Source of the DNA: Pseudomonas sp. 21
Lineage (GTDB): Bacteria; Pseudomonadota; Gammaproteobacteria; Pseudomonadales; Pseudomonadaceae
NCBI RefSeq assembly: GCF_000955805.1
Contig: NZ_JYOA01000003.1
Coordinates: 474,564 to 538,563 of the forward strand
DNA: 64,000 nucleotides
Direction of reading: 5' to 3'
The notes under the pieces were generated by a model. The model was not told where the DNA came from. It worked only from the letters and a program-made list of their open reading frames with translations, and searched no databases. Positions 26,016 through 36,989 of this stretch are shown here, piece by piece. Every line of letters starts with the position of its first letter. Position 1 is the first letter of the stretch. A program made the position numbers and the translations under genes.

Positions 26016-28298
26016 ATGACTTCGATGCGTTGGCATCTGCCTCTGCTGCTCAGCCTGGCCATCGCCAGTGCCCCGGCCTGGTCGGCCGGCGGCAATGAAA
26101 CCCTGTTCAACTTCGTCAAGCCGATGGCCGTGGTCACTGTCACCACGCAGAACGCCGATCTGCCCAGCTCCACCGCCGAGGCCACGCCCGAAGGCGAAAT
26201 CCTGCGCCGGGTAAACTTCAACCCCGCGCCGCAACCGACCCTGCGTCTCGCGCCTTCCAGCGGCAGCTGGGACTGGTCCCAGGCCGACAGCGTCAGCCTG
26301 CGCATCCAGAACGCCATGGACTGGGCGATCACCCTGGAAGTGGAAATCGAAGGCGTCGCCGGCGCCCCCGGCCTGCGCGCGAGCATCGCCCTGCCGCCGG
26401 GGCCGGCGCAGACCCTGGTGATCCCGCTGCACGCTATCGCCCCGGAAGACTTCGGCATGCGTGCCGGCGTGCCCATGCCCGTCACCCAGGACGGCCAGCG
26501 CCTGCTGCTGGCGAGCAAGGTCAGCGGCGAGCTGAACCGCAGCCAGGTGGGTGCGGTGAAGCTGTTCCTCACCTCGCCCAAGGCGGCGCAGGACATACTG
26601 GTCGGCCGCTTTGGCACCCGCGCCGGCAACGACGAGTACCACAAGGCCTACACCGGCATCGTCGACGCTTTCGGCCAGTCCACCCGCAGCGACTGGCCGG
26701 AGAAGGTGAAGAGCCCCGAGCAACTGGCCAGCGCCTGGAAAACCGAAAGCGAGCAACTGAAGAAGTGGCAGCCGGCGCCCGGCCGCGATGCCTTTGGTGG
26801 CCTGCTCGACGGCCCGGCCTTCGAAGGCACCGGCTTCTTCCGTACCGAGAAGCGCAATGGCCGCTGGTGGCTGGTGACGCCGGAAGGGCACTCGTTCTGG
26901 TCCATGGGTGTCAACGCGGTGAATGCCGACAGCAGCCAGACCTACGTGGAAGGCCGCGAATACATGTTCGCCAGCCTGCCCAAGGAGGATGAGCCGCTGG
27001 CCGCCTTCTACGGTCAGCGCGATGACCGCAGTGGCGTTGGTGCCCAGCAGGGACGCGCGTTCGGCAATGGCCGCTGGTTCGACTTCTACGCCGCCAACCG
27101 CTTCCGCGCCGACGGCGGCCTGAGTGCTGACGCCGCCGCGCTCGCCTGGCGCGAGCGCACCGTGCAACGCCTGGGTTCCTGGGGCTTCAATACCCTGGGT
27201 GACTGGAGCGATCCGGCCTTCGCCGACGATCCGCGCCTGCCCTACAGCGTGCCGCTGTCCATCAGCGGCGATTACGCCACGGTGAGCACCGGCTACGACT
27301 GGTGGGGCGCCATGCCCGACCCCTTCGACCCGCGCTTCGCCATGGCTGCCGAGCGCGCCATCGCCATCGCCGCCCGTGACCACCGCGAGGATGCGTGGCT
27401 GCTGGGCTACTACGCCGACAACGAGCTGGCCTGGGCCGGCCGTGGCGACGACGACCAGGCGCACTTCGCCCTGGCTTTCGGCACGCTCAAGCTGTCCACC
27501 GACAGCCCGGCCAAGCGCGCCTTCATCAAGCAGCTCAAGGACAAGTACGAGGAGCACGAACAGCTTGCCGAGGCCTGGGGCGTGCAGCTGGGTTCCTGGG
27601 AGGACCTCGATGCGCCGGGCTACCAGGCGCCGGTACCGAGCGAAGCGCACCCGGCCATTGCCCAGGACTACAGCGCCTTCCTGCGCCTGTATGCCGACCA
27701 GTACTTCAAGACCCTGAAGGACTCGCTGCAATGGCATGCGCCGAACCACCTGCTGCTCGGCCCGCGCTTCGCCGTCAGCACGCCGGAGGCGCTGGCCTCC
27801 TGCGCGCAGTACTGCGACATCCTCAGCTTCAACCTCTACGTGCCGCTGCCGCAGCAGGGCTTCGACGCCAACTACGTGCGCAGCCTGGACAAGCCGGTGC
27901 TGATCACCGAATTCCACTTCGGCTCCCGCGACCGCGGGCCTTTCTGGGGCGGCGTCGCCGAGGTGTACAACGAGCAGCAGCGTGGCGAGGCGTACCAGCG
28001 CTTCCTCGCCGCGGCCGCGAAGGAGCCGAACATCGTCGGCGCGCACTGGTTCCAGTACCTCGACCAGCCGGTGACCGGCCGCCTGCTCGACGGCGAGAAC
28101 GGTCACATCGGCCTGGTCGGCATCACCGACCTGCCGTTCACCGGCTTCGTCGACGCCGTGCGCAAGGCCAACCAGCAGACGCTCAAAGGCATCGACGAAC
28201 TGGCCCGCGCCGCAGCCAAGGTGGCGCCGGAGCCGCAGCCGAAACCCACACCGGCCTCTGACGACAGCGACGACGAGGAACAGGCCTCGGAGCAATGA
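26016..28298 (+). CDS. Secreted clan GH-A glycoside hydrolase (agarase/beta-galactosidase-like)
   Basis: A 760-residue exported enzyme. The signal peptide (1-23) ends at WSAGG. An N-terminal beta-sandwich (about 40-210) precedes a TIM barrel (about 260-700). GTGFFRTEKRNGRWWLVTPEGHSFWSMGVN, split here as GTGFF... and WSMGVNAVN, is the block seen in beta-agarase-type families. The clan GH-A acid/base is likely E470 (YYADNELAW) and the nucleophile E632 (LITEFHFGS). The C-terminus is an acidic tail (DDSDDEEQASEQ). Substrate cannot be told from sequence; a galactan, or a self-made exopolysaccharide, is possible. The start is the ATG at 26016 after AAGGA. Confidence 0.8.
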   Translation: MTSMRWHLPLLLSLAIASAPAWSAGGNETLFNFVKPMAVVTVTTQNADLPSSTAEATPEGEILRRVNFNPAPQPTLRLAPSSGSWDWSQADSVSLRIQNAMDWAITLEVEIEGVAGAPGLRASIALPPGPAQTLVIPLHAIAPEDFGMRAGVPMPVTQDGQRLLLASKVSGELNRSQVGAVKLFLTSPKAAQDILVGRFGTRAGNDEYHKAYTGIVDAFGQSTRSDWPEKVKSPEQLASAWKTESEQLKKWQPAPGRDAFGGLLDGPAFEGTGFFRTEKRNGRWWLVTPEGHSFWSMGVNAVNADSSQTYVEGREYMFASLPKEDEPLAAFYGQRDDRSGVGAQQGRAFGNGRWFDFYAANRFRADGGLSADAAALAWRERTVQRLGSWGFNTLGDWSDPAFADDPRLPYSVPLSISGDYATVSTGYDWWGAMPDPFDPRFAMAAERAIAIAARDHREDAWLLGYYADNELAWAGRGDDDQAHFALAFGTLKLSTDSPAKRAFIKQLKDKYEEHEQLAEAWGVQLGSWEDLDAPGYQAPVPSEAHPAIAQDYSAFLRLYADQYFKTLKDSLQWHAPNHLLLGPRFAVSTPEALASCAQYCDILSFNLYVPLPQQGFDANYVRSLDKPVLITEFHFGSRDRGPFWGGVAEVYNEQQRGEAYQRFLAAAAKEPNIVGAHWFQYLDQPVTGRLLDGENGHIGLVGITDLPFTGFVDAVRKANQQTLKGIDELARAAAKVAPEPQPKPTPASDDSDDEEQASEQ

Positions 28299-28318
28299 TC
28301 CGACATTCGTGAAGCCAC

Positions 28319-28338
28319 ACCCTGCCTTCGGCAGGGTT
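28319..28338 (+). terminator. Hairpin after the glycosidase gene
   Basis: ACCCTGCC-TTCG-type stem-loop (stem AACCCTGCC complement on the far side, loop TTC), 20 bases past the stop. The T-tract is poor, so this is a tentative terminator. Confidence 0.55.
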
Positions 28339-28400
28339 CCCAGGGGCGGAGCGCGCTGAAAGAATGGCGCCTTCGCCCCTGCTCATTTCTGGAGTTTGAG

Positions 28401-29546
28401 ATGACCCTGAACGGCCACTGCGATCCGCGCTTCACCCCCGTTGCCGATGCCTTCAGTGCGCTGTTCGAAGACCCGCAGGAACGCGGCGCAGCGCTGTGCA
28501 TCCAGGTCGGCGGCGAAACCGTGGTCGATCTCTGGGCTGGCAGCGCGGGCAAGGAGCCGGGCCAGGACTGGCAGGCCGATACGCTGCTCAACCTGTTCTC
28601 CTGCACCAAGACCTTCGCTGCCGTTGCTGCCCTGCAACTGGTGGGAGAGGGCCGGCTCGATCTCGATGCGCCGGTGGCGCGCTACTGGCCGGAGTTCGAG
28701 CAGGCCGGCAAGCAGGGCGTCACCGTGCGCCAGCTCCTGTGCCATCGCGCGGGCCTGCCGGCGATCCGCGAGCCGCTGGCGCCCGAGGCGCTGTATGACT
28801 GGGACACCATGACGGCCGCGCTGGCCGGCGAAACGCCCTGGTGGACGCCCGGCGCCGAGCATGGCTACGCCCCCATCACCTACGGCTGGCTGATCGGCGA
28901 AGTGATCCGCCGTGTCGACGGTCGCGAGCCGGGTGCCGCCATCGTCGCGCGCACGGCCGAGCCATTGGGGCTGGATTTCCACATCGGCCTGGATGACGCC
29001 GAATTCCACCGGGTGGCGCACATTGCCCGGGGCAAGGGCAACCTGGGCGACGCCGCGGCGCAACGCCTGCTGCGAACCATGATGACCGACGCCGCCGCAC
29101 TCTCCACCCGCGCCTTCACCAATCCGCCTTCGGTACTCACCAGCACCAACAAACCGGAATGGCGGCGCATGTCGCAGCCGGCGGCCAATGGCCACGGCAA
29201 TGCGCGCTCGCTGGCGGGCTTCTACGATGGCCTCCTGCAGGGCAAGTTGCTGGATGAAGCGCTGCTGGCCGAGCTCACCCGCGAGCATGCCGTCGGCGAG
29301 GATCGAACTTTGTTGACCTGTACGCGCTTCGGTCTTGGTTGCATGCTTGACCAGCCGAGTGTCGCCAATGCCACCTACGGCCTCGGCCCGCAGGCTTTCG
29401 GGCATCCGGGCGCCGGCGGTTCCATCGGCTTCGCCGACCCGCAGCGCGAGGTGGCCTTCGGCTTCGTGGTCAACACCCTTGGCCCCTACGTACTGATGGA
29501 CCCACGCGCCCAGCGCCTGGCGCGCCTCACCGGCGACTGCCTGTAG
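28401..29546 (+). CDS. Beta-lactamase-fold serine hydrolase/esterase (EstB-like)
   Basis: A 381-residue class-C beta-lactamase-related protein. The nucleophile motif SxxK is S67-C-T-K70 (NLFSCTKTF); the second motif YxN is represented by YAPITYGW (about 155-162), and a C-terminal HPGAGGSIGFADP (about 335) replaces the KTG box. No signal peptide is visible, so it is cytoplasmic. This group includes EstB-type esterases acting on short-chain esters rather than antibiotics. The ATG follows TGGAG seven bases upstream. Confidence 0.9.
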   Translation: MTLNGHCDPRFTPVADAFSALFEDPQERGAALCIQVGGETVVDLWAGSAGKEPGQDWQADTLLNLFSCTKTFAAVAALQLVGEGRLDLDAPVARYWPEFEQAGKQGVTVRQLLCHRAGLPAIREPLAPEALYDWDTMTAALAGETPWWTPGAEHGYAPITYGWLIGEVIRRVDGREPGAAIVARTAEPLGLDFHIGLDDAEFHRVAHIARGKGNLGDAAAQRLLRTMMTDAAALSTRAFTNPPSVLTSTNKPEWRRMSQPAANGHGNARSLAGFYDGLLQGKLLDEALLAELTREHAVGEDRTLLTCTRFGLGCMLDQPSVANATYGLGPQAFGHPGAGGSIGFADPQREVAFGFVVNTLGPYVLMDPRAQRLARLTGDCL

Positions 29547-29552
29547 CGACGA

Positions 29553-29574
29553 GCGGGAGGAACCTTCCTCCCGC
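29553..29574 (+). terminator. Hairpin after the esterase gene
   Basis: Perfect stem GCGGGAGGAA / TTCCTCCCGC with a two-base loop, seven bases past the stop. No U-tract, so possibly a weak terminator. Confidence 0.6.
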
Positions 29575-29793
29575 CGCACCTTCTTAAGGTCGTCCGCTTT
29601 TGCCGTCGTGCTTGCGTGCGTGACGGCGCTCCCCTGCGCGCAAACATGCGCCGCTCGTCAGTTCGAGATTAAAATCTCGTTCCAACTGAGTAAGTTATGT
29701 ACAACTCTTAAGCCGATTGCTGAAGTCAGGGTGCCCCCGCCTACCGGTGGCGCCTGGCCTCCCTTCATGTTCCGACTTTATGGTATCGCTCCC

Positions 29794-30609
29794 ATGAACC
29801 TGCTGTTCTCGAACTCGCTGAAAGTCTCCACCCTTGCCCTGTGTGTCGGCCTTTCCGCCTGCAGCCAGTTTCAATCCCAGGATCAGGCCAACGGCCAGGC
29901 CAAGGTTCCGGAAAGCGCCGCTGCGGCCAAGCCCGCCGCTGGATCCGACCACTGGTGGTGGCCCTTCGGTGGCGACCAGGCGGCCACTGCCGCCGCGCCC
30001 GCGCCGGAGAAAAAGCCCGTTGAAGCGCCGAAAGTCGCCGACGCCGGCAGCCAGCAGCCCGGTGGCCACTGGTGGTGGCCCTTCGGTGTGAGCGACAGCA
30101 AGCCCGGCGCCGAGAAGCCCGCGAAGCTGCAGGACACCAAGGTCAGCAAGGAGTGGCTGGACCAGCACGAGAAGTCCCTGCGTGAAGCGGTAGCCGGCAG
30201 CAAGTTCACCGTCGAGCGCCGCGAAAACGCCCTGGTGCTGATCGCGCCGGTGGAAGGCTCCTTCAATCCCAAGCGGCCTGAGCTGCTGCTGCCGATCACC
30301 CTGGCGCCGCTGGGCAACGTGGCGAAGATGCTGCAGAACGATCCGGAGAGCGGCGTACTGGTCCTCGGCCACAGCGACAGCTCGGGCGACAAGGCGAGCA
30401 ACGACAAGGTCAGCCTGCAGCGTGCCCAGGCGGTCTCCTCGATCTTCCGCCTCAGCGGCCTGGGCGCCGACCGCCTGCGCCTGAAGGGCGTCGGCTCCAG
30501 CCTGCCGCGCGCCGACAACGCCAGCGCCGAAGGCCGCGCGCTGAACCGCCGCGTCGAAGTGCTGGTGACCCAGCGCACCAGCCTGCTGGCACTCGCCCAG
30601 GCCAACTGA
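29794..30609 (+). CDS. OmpA-family lipoprotein with two HWWWPFG motifs
   Basis: A 271-residue lipoprotein (lipobox LSAC, Cys23). The linker holds two copies of the aromatic motif HWWWPFG at 53-59 and 92-98, 39 residues apart, embedded in Ala/Pro/Lys-rich sequence. The C-terminal OmpA domain (about 145-265) has VLGHSDSSGDKASNDKVSLQRAQAV and NRRVEVLV for peptidoglycan binding. The ATG at 29794 gives the signal peptide; upstream in-frame codons lie in AT-rich promoter DNA. Tryptophan clusters could insert in a membrane or bind sugar; this is inference. It ends in a clear hairpin. Confidence 0.9.
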   Translation: MNLLFSNSLKVSTLALCVGLSACSQFQSQDQANGQAKVPESAAAAKPAAGSDHWWWPFGGDQAATAAAPAPEKKPVEAPKVADAGSQQPGGHWWWPFGVSDSKPGAEKPAKLQDTKVSKEWLDQHEKSLREAVAGSKFTVERRENALVLIAPVEGSFNPKRPELLLPITLAPLGNVAKMLQNDPESGVLVLGHSDSSGDKASNDKVSLQRAQAVSSIFRLSGLGADRLRLKGVGSSLPRADNASAEGRALNRRVEVLVTQRTSLLALAQAN

Positions 30610-30622
30610 TCCGCCGCACGCA

Positions 30623-30650
30623 AAGCGTCATTCCGCCTGGAATGACGCTT
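30623..30650 (+). terminator. Hairpin after the second ompA-like gene
   Basis: Perfect 12-base stem AAGCGTCATTCC / GGAATGACGCTT with a four-base loop, 14 bases past the stop, followed by GTCGTGG. Confidence 0.75.
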
Positions 30651-30717
30651 GTCGTGGATCAAGCGCGAAGGCGCAACTCTGGATAAGCTTAAGGACTTCT
30701 TCTGCAGGAGATTTCCG

Positions 30718-31365
30718 ATGGCTCAGACCCTGGCCGATATGCGCCGTGAATACACCCGTGACGGACTGACCGAGACCCAGGCGCCCGCCGAACCGTTCAG
30801 CCTGTTCAACCAGTGGTTCGAGGACGCGGTGAAGACCGAGCAACTGCCGGTCGAACCCAACGCGATGATGCTCGCCACCGTGGACGCAGACGGCCAGCCG
30901 CACTGCCGCGTGCTCCTGCTCAAGGGCCTGGACGCGCGCGGCTTCACCTTCTTCAGCAACTACGAAAGCGCCAAGGGCCAGCAGCTCGGGGAAAACCCGC
31001 GCGCGGCCATGACCTTCTTCTGGCCGGCGCTGGAACGCCAGGTGCGCATCGAGGGACGGGTCGAGAAGGTCTCGAGCGAAGAGTCCGCTGCCTACTACCG
31101 TGTGCGCCCGCTGGGCAGCCGTCTGGGAGCCTGGGCCTCGCCGCAGAGCCGGGTGATCGACGGCCGCGGCGAACTGGAGCAACTGCTGGCCGAGACCGAG
31201 CAACGCTTCGCCGACAGCGCGCCGAGCTGCCCGGAATTCTGGGGCGGCTACCGCCTGCTGCCAAGCCGCATCGAGTTCTGGCAGGGCCGCCCGAGCCGCC
31301 TGCACGACCGTCTCAATTTCCGCAACGAAAATGGCGTCTGGGTACGCGAGCGTCTCGCGCCCTGA
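30718..31365 (+). CDS. pdxH: Pyridoxamine 5'-phosphate oxidase
   Basis: A 215-residue FMN enzyme that makes pyridoxal 5'-phosphate from PNP/PMP. Family blocks are [34 protein letters not shown] (split: [13 protein letters not shown] and HCRVLLLKG), [22 protein letters not shown], and the C-terminal [11 protein letters not shown]. The ATG at 30718 follows AGGAG by eight bases; the 23 upstream in-frame codons contain no ribosome site in place and are rejected. Confidence 0.97.
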   Translation: MAQTLADMRREYTRDGLTETQAPAEPFSLFNQWFEDAVKTEQLPVEPNAMMLATVDADGQPHCRVLLLKGLDARGFTFFSNYESAKGQQLGENPRAAMTFFWPALERQVRIEGRVEKVSSEESAAYYRVRPLGSRLGAWASPQSRVIDGRGELEQLLAETEQRFADSAPSCPEFWGGYRLLPSRIEFWQGRPSRLHDRLNFRNENGVWVRERLAP

Positions 31366-31378
31366 TCTTCTGCTCTTC

Positions 31379-31444
31379 GTAGGAGCGAGCTTGCTCGCGA
31401 ATCGCCTCACCGTTGGGGGTGTTCGCGAGCAAGCTCGCTCCTAC
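31379..31444. repeat. REP inverted pair (class A)
   Basis: Plus-oriented copy at 31379-31401 and minus-oriented copy at 31421-31444, the same 24-base element as at 11411. It starts 14 bases after the pdxH stop. Confidence 0.9.
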
Positions 31445-31472
31445 AGGTCAACTCAATTTTCAGGTCTGAATC

Positions 31473-31500
31473 GGACCGATCGCGGACGAAGTCCGCTCCT
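31473..31500. repeat. Single REP of class B (GCGGAC...GTCCGC core)
   Basis: A lone copy of GATCGCGGACGAAGTCCGCT, matching the second half of the class-B doublet at 42947. The mate seems lost. It is only 70 bases upstream of the glycerate kinase start. Confidence 0.8.
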
Positions 31501-31569
31501 GCGCACGCCGGAAAAACAGTGCTGCGGTGTAGGATGCCCTCCATCCTTCCGCACAACGGACCTGTCCCC

Positions 31570-32709
31570 ATGAAAGTCGTCATCGCTCCCGACTCCTTCA
31601 AGGAGAGCCTCTCCGCCCCCGAGGTCGCCGAGGCCATTGCTCGTGGCTGGCTGCGTGCCCGGCCCGGTGACGAAGCCCTGCTGCGGCCCATGGCCGACGG
31701 CGGCGAAGGCACGGTGGACGCGGTGCTGGCGGCACGGCCGGGCGAGCGCCGCGAGCTGGACGTCTGCGGCCCGCTGGAACAATCGGTGAAAGCCCACTGG
31801 GGCTGGCTGGACGACGCCACGGCGGTGATCGAGATGGCGGCCGCCAGCGGCCTGCACTGGGTCCCGGAGGGGCTGCGCGACGCTACCCGTACCACCAGCC
31901 GGGGCACCGGAGAATTGATCCGCGAAGCGCTGGATGCGGGGGCGAGGAAGATCATCATCGGCCTGGGTGGCAGTGCCACCAATGACGGCGGCCTGGGCTT
32001 GCTGCAGGCGCTGGGCGTGAGCTTTCTCGATGGCCAGGGCAAGGAGCTGGGCGCCGGTGGCGCGCGGCTCGCGGAGCTGGAGCGCATCGACCTGTCGAAC
32101 CTCGACCCGCGACTGAGCTCAGTCGAGGTCGAAGTAGCTGCCGACGTGAACAATCCCCTTTGCGGTCCCCATGGCGCCTCAGCCGTCTTCGGCCCGCAGA
32201 AGGGCGCGAACCCGGAGCAGGTGCAGCAACTCGACGCCGCGCTCAAACGCTTCGCCGAAGTCGCGGCGCTGGCCCTGGGGCAGGATCACAGCCTGTTCCC
32301 CGGTGTCGGTGCCGCAGGTGGCCTGGGCTTCGCCTGCCGGGCCTTCCTCAAGGCGCGGTTCCGCCCGGGCATCGAGTTGATTGCCGAGCTGTCGGAGCTG
32401 GAGGCGGCGCTGGCCGGCGCATCGTTGGTCATTACCGGCGAAGGGCGGCTGGACGGCCAGAGCCTGCACGGGAAGACGCCGGTGGGCGTGGCCCATGTCG
32501 CCCGTCGCGCGGGCGTGCCGGTGATCGCGCTGGCGGGCAGCGTCGGCGAAGGGCTGGCCGAATTGCGTGAAGCGGGGATCGAGGCTGCGTTCAGCCTGGC
32601 GCCGGGGCCCATCACCCTGGCTGATGCCTGCGCACGGGCGGCGCAGGAACTGGAAAGCCGCGCCGAAGCGCTGGCGCGCTTCTGGTCGCTGGCTCAGGCC
32701 GCGCGGTAG
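31570..32709 (+). CDS. Glycerate kinase (GarK/GlxK family)
   Basis: A 379-residue kinase phosphorylating D-glycerate (to 2- or 3-phosphoglycerate). The start MKVVIAPDSFKESLSA and the blocks LRPMADGGEGTVDA, IIIGLGGSATNDGGLG, GAAGGLGFACRAF and TGEGRLDGQSLHGKTPVGVA are the family signature. The ATG at 31570 matches the usual start; 17 earlier codons are rejected. Regiospecificity cannot be decided here. Its last 16 bases overlap the convergent small gene. Confidence 0.95.
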   Translation: MKVVIAPDSFKESLSAPEVAEAIARGWLRARPGDEALLRPMADGGEGTVDAVLAARPGERRELDVCGPLEQSVKAHWGWLDDATAVIEMAAASGLHWVPEGLRDATRTTSRGTGELIREALDAGARKIIIGLGGSATNDGGLGLLQALGVSFLDGQGKELGAGGARLAELERIDLSNLDPRLSSVEVEVAADVNNPLCGPHGASAVFGPQKGANPEQVQQLDAALKRFAEVAALALGQDHSLFPGVGAAGGLGFACRAFLKARFRPGIELIAELSELEAALAGASLVITGEGRLDGQSLHGKTPVGVAHVARRAGVPVIALAGSVGEGLAELREAGIEAAFSLAPGPITLADACARAAQELESRAEALARFWSLAQAAR

Positions 32710-32930
32710 TCGTCGGCGGCGCGCTGCAGCCAGTCGGGCAGGTCGCGGCGCTTCACCTTCTCGCGCTTGGCGTCGGCCAGGCGCTGCAACAGATAGATAC
32801 GTTTTTGCGGATCATCGCCAGCCAGCGACAGCGCCAGGTCGCGGTCCATCCAGCGGCGGATGCGCCAGTAGATCCACCAGTGGAAATACAGGCCGGCGGC
32901 GGTGGTGACGACGATGATGAAATAGTCCAT
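32694..32930 (-). CDS. Small membrane-anchored hypothetical protein
   Basis: A 78-residue protein with one N-terminal membrane segment (MDYFIIVVTTAAGLYFHWWIYW) and a basic, charged cytoplasmic part (RIRRWMDRDLALSLAGDD, LADAKREKVKRRDLPDWLQ). The ATG at 32930 is preferred; upstream codons are not protein-like. It overlaps the 3' end of glycerate kinase on the other strand. Function unknown. Confidence 0.7.
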   Translation of the reverse strand: MDYFIIVVTTAAGLYFHWWIYWRIRRWMDRDLALSLAGDDPQKRIYLLQRLADAKREKVKRRDLPDWLQRAADDYRAA

Positions 32931-33136
32931 GTGGGTATCCGAGTGGGGCGCTTCTGCTGCGGGCACCAGCCTAACCGATCCCCTGGCAGGAAAAACTGAG
33001 CCACGGCAGGCGTTTTCGGCGGATTTGGCACAAACTGTACGAAAGCTGAATCGAGATCAGCATGTTTCATGACCTGGCGTGACAGGCGGGCTGCCGTCGG
33101 AGTCTAATAGCCGTAGCCCTACTCGGAGGTTCCCTA

Positions 33137-33601
33137 ATGCGTAAAACTGCCCTGATCGCCGTGACTTTCGCGGCCCTGGCCATGACCCTTGGTGGTTGCC
33201 AGTCCAGCCTGACCGGCGACACCTACACCCGTGAAGAAGCACGTACCGTACAGAACGTTCGCATGGGTACCATCCAGGCCCTGCGCCCGGTGAAGATCGA
33301 AGGCACCAAGACTCCCATCGGCTCCGTTGCCGGCGCCGCCGTTGGCGGTATCGGCGGCAGCGCCATCGGTGGCGGCAAGGGCAGCTATGTCACCGCCATC
33401 ATCGGCGCCGTGGCCGGCGGCCTGCTCGGTGCAGCCACCGAGGAAGGCCTGACCCGCACCCAGGGCGTGGAAATCACCGTTCGCGAAGACGATGGCAGCA
33501 CCCGTGCCTACGTCCAGCAGGTCGACGAAGGCGCCGTGTTCCGTGTTGGCGAGCGCGTGCGCATCCTGACCGTCAACGGTACCAGCCGCGTCGCTCACTG
33601 A
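33137..33601 (+). CDS. slyB: SlyB-type glycine-zipper outer-membrane lipoprotein (copy 1)
   Basis: A 154-residue lipoprotein (lipobox LGGC, Cys21). After ARTVQNVRMGTIQALRPVKIEG there are two glycine-zipper helices (about 63-85 and 88-108, GAAVGGIGGSAIGGGKGS and GAVAGGLLGAATEEG), then a beta-rich tail ending ERVRILTVNGTSRV. This is the SlyB/PcpY family, which in enterics forms outer-membrane rings under stress. A close paralogue lies at 46008. AGGAGG-like CGGAGG precedes the ATG. Confidence 0.92.
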   Translation: MRKTALIAVTFAALAMTLGGCQSSLTGDTYTREEARTVQNVRMGTIQALRPVKIEGTKTPIGSVAGAAVGGIGGSAIGGGKGSYVTAIIGAVAGGLLGAATEEGLTRTQGVEITVREDDGSTRAYVQQVDEGAVFRVGERVRILTVNGTSRVAH

Positions 33602-33642
33602 CCCGGCCACGGCTGCCCACCCGTGGCAGCCAGCGAAAACCA

Positions 33643-33673
33643 GCGCGCGACAGTCGTTTCGACTGTCGCGCGC
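33643..33673 (+). terminator. Strong hairpin after slyB copy 1
   Basis: Perfect 14-base stem GCGCGCGACAGTCG with a TTT loop and exact complement. The following TATCGTTTG is only partly T-rich. Very likely the 3' end of the slyB mRNA. Confidence 0.75.
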
Positions 33674-33858
33674 TATCGTTTGGGGGATTGGAAATCCGGC
33701 GCAGCTCAACGCGCGCGCGGCCCACACCTGTATTTTCGTAATACTTCAATCCATGACGTGTAATCGATAGATATGGATAATCGTCGCCGTTGCAAGCCGG
33801 CCGCCTGTGCGCGGTGTTGTTTGTCTGGACGCCGCCCGGCGGTGAAAAGGAGTGGGTC

Positions 33859-36656
<2,798 letters not shown>

Positions 36657-36657
<1 letters not shown>

Positions 36658-36989
36658 TGGAAGCGCTGTTCGCCATCGCCCTCGGTCTGCTGACCGCCAG
36701 CGGCGTCTACCTGCTGCTGCGCGCGCGTACCTTCCCGGTGGTGCTGGGGCTGACCCTGCTGTCCTACGCGGTCAACCTGTTCCTCTTCGCCATGGGCCGG
36801 CTGGCCGGCGACCCGGCAGTGATCGGCCAGGTCGCCAACGCCGGCGACCCGATTCCCCAGGCGCTGGTGCTGACGGCCATCGTCATCGGCTTCGCCATGA
36901 CCGCCTTCGTCATCGTCCTGGCCCTGCGCGGGCTGGCGGACACCGGTGGTGATCATGTCGACGGTGGCGAAGGAGAGGAAAGCCGATGA
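36657..36989 (+). CDS. mrpC: Na+/H+ antiporter subunit C (MrpC/ShaC)
   Basis: A 110-residue NuoK-like membrane subunit with three helices. VLGLTLLSYAVNLFLFAMGRL and DPIPQALVLTAIVIGFAMTAF are characteristic. It overlaps the mrpA stop by one base (TGATG) and mrpD by four. Confidence 0.96.

Noticed and set aside
25899..28295. A 798-codon minus-strand frame opposite the glycosidase
   Set aside because: Low-complexity shadow composition; the plus strand has a signal peptide and catalytic residues.
28401..29546. Antibiotic-resistance beta-lactamase
   Set aside because: SxxK is present but there is no signal peptide and no KTG motif; it fits cytoplasmic EstB-type esterases.
33000..33136. Sigma-54 promoter (TTGGCAC-like) before slyB copy 1
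   Set aside because: The -12 element GC at correct spacing is missing (TGGCAC is followed by GTAC rather than TTGC).
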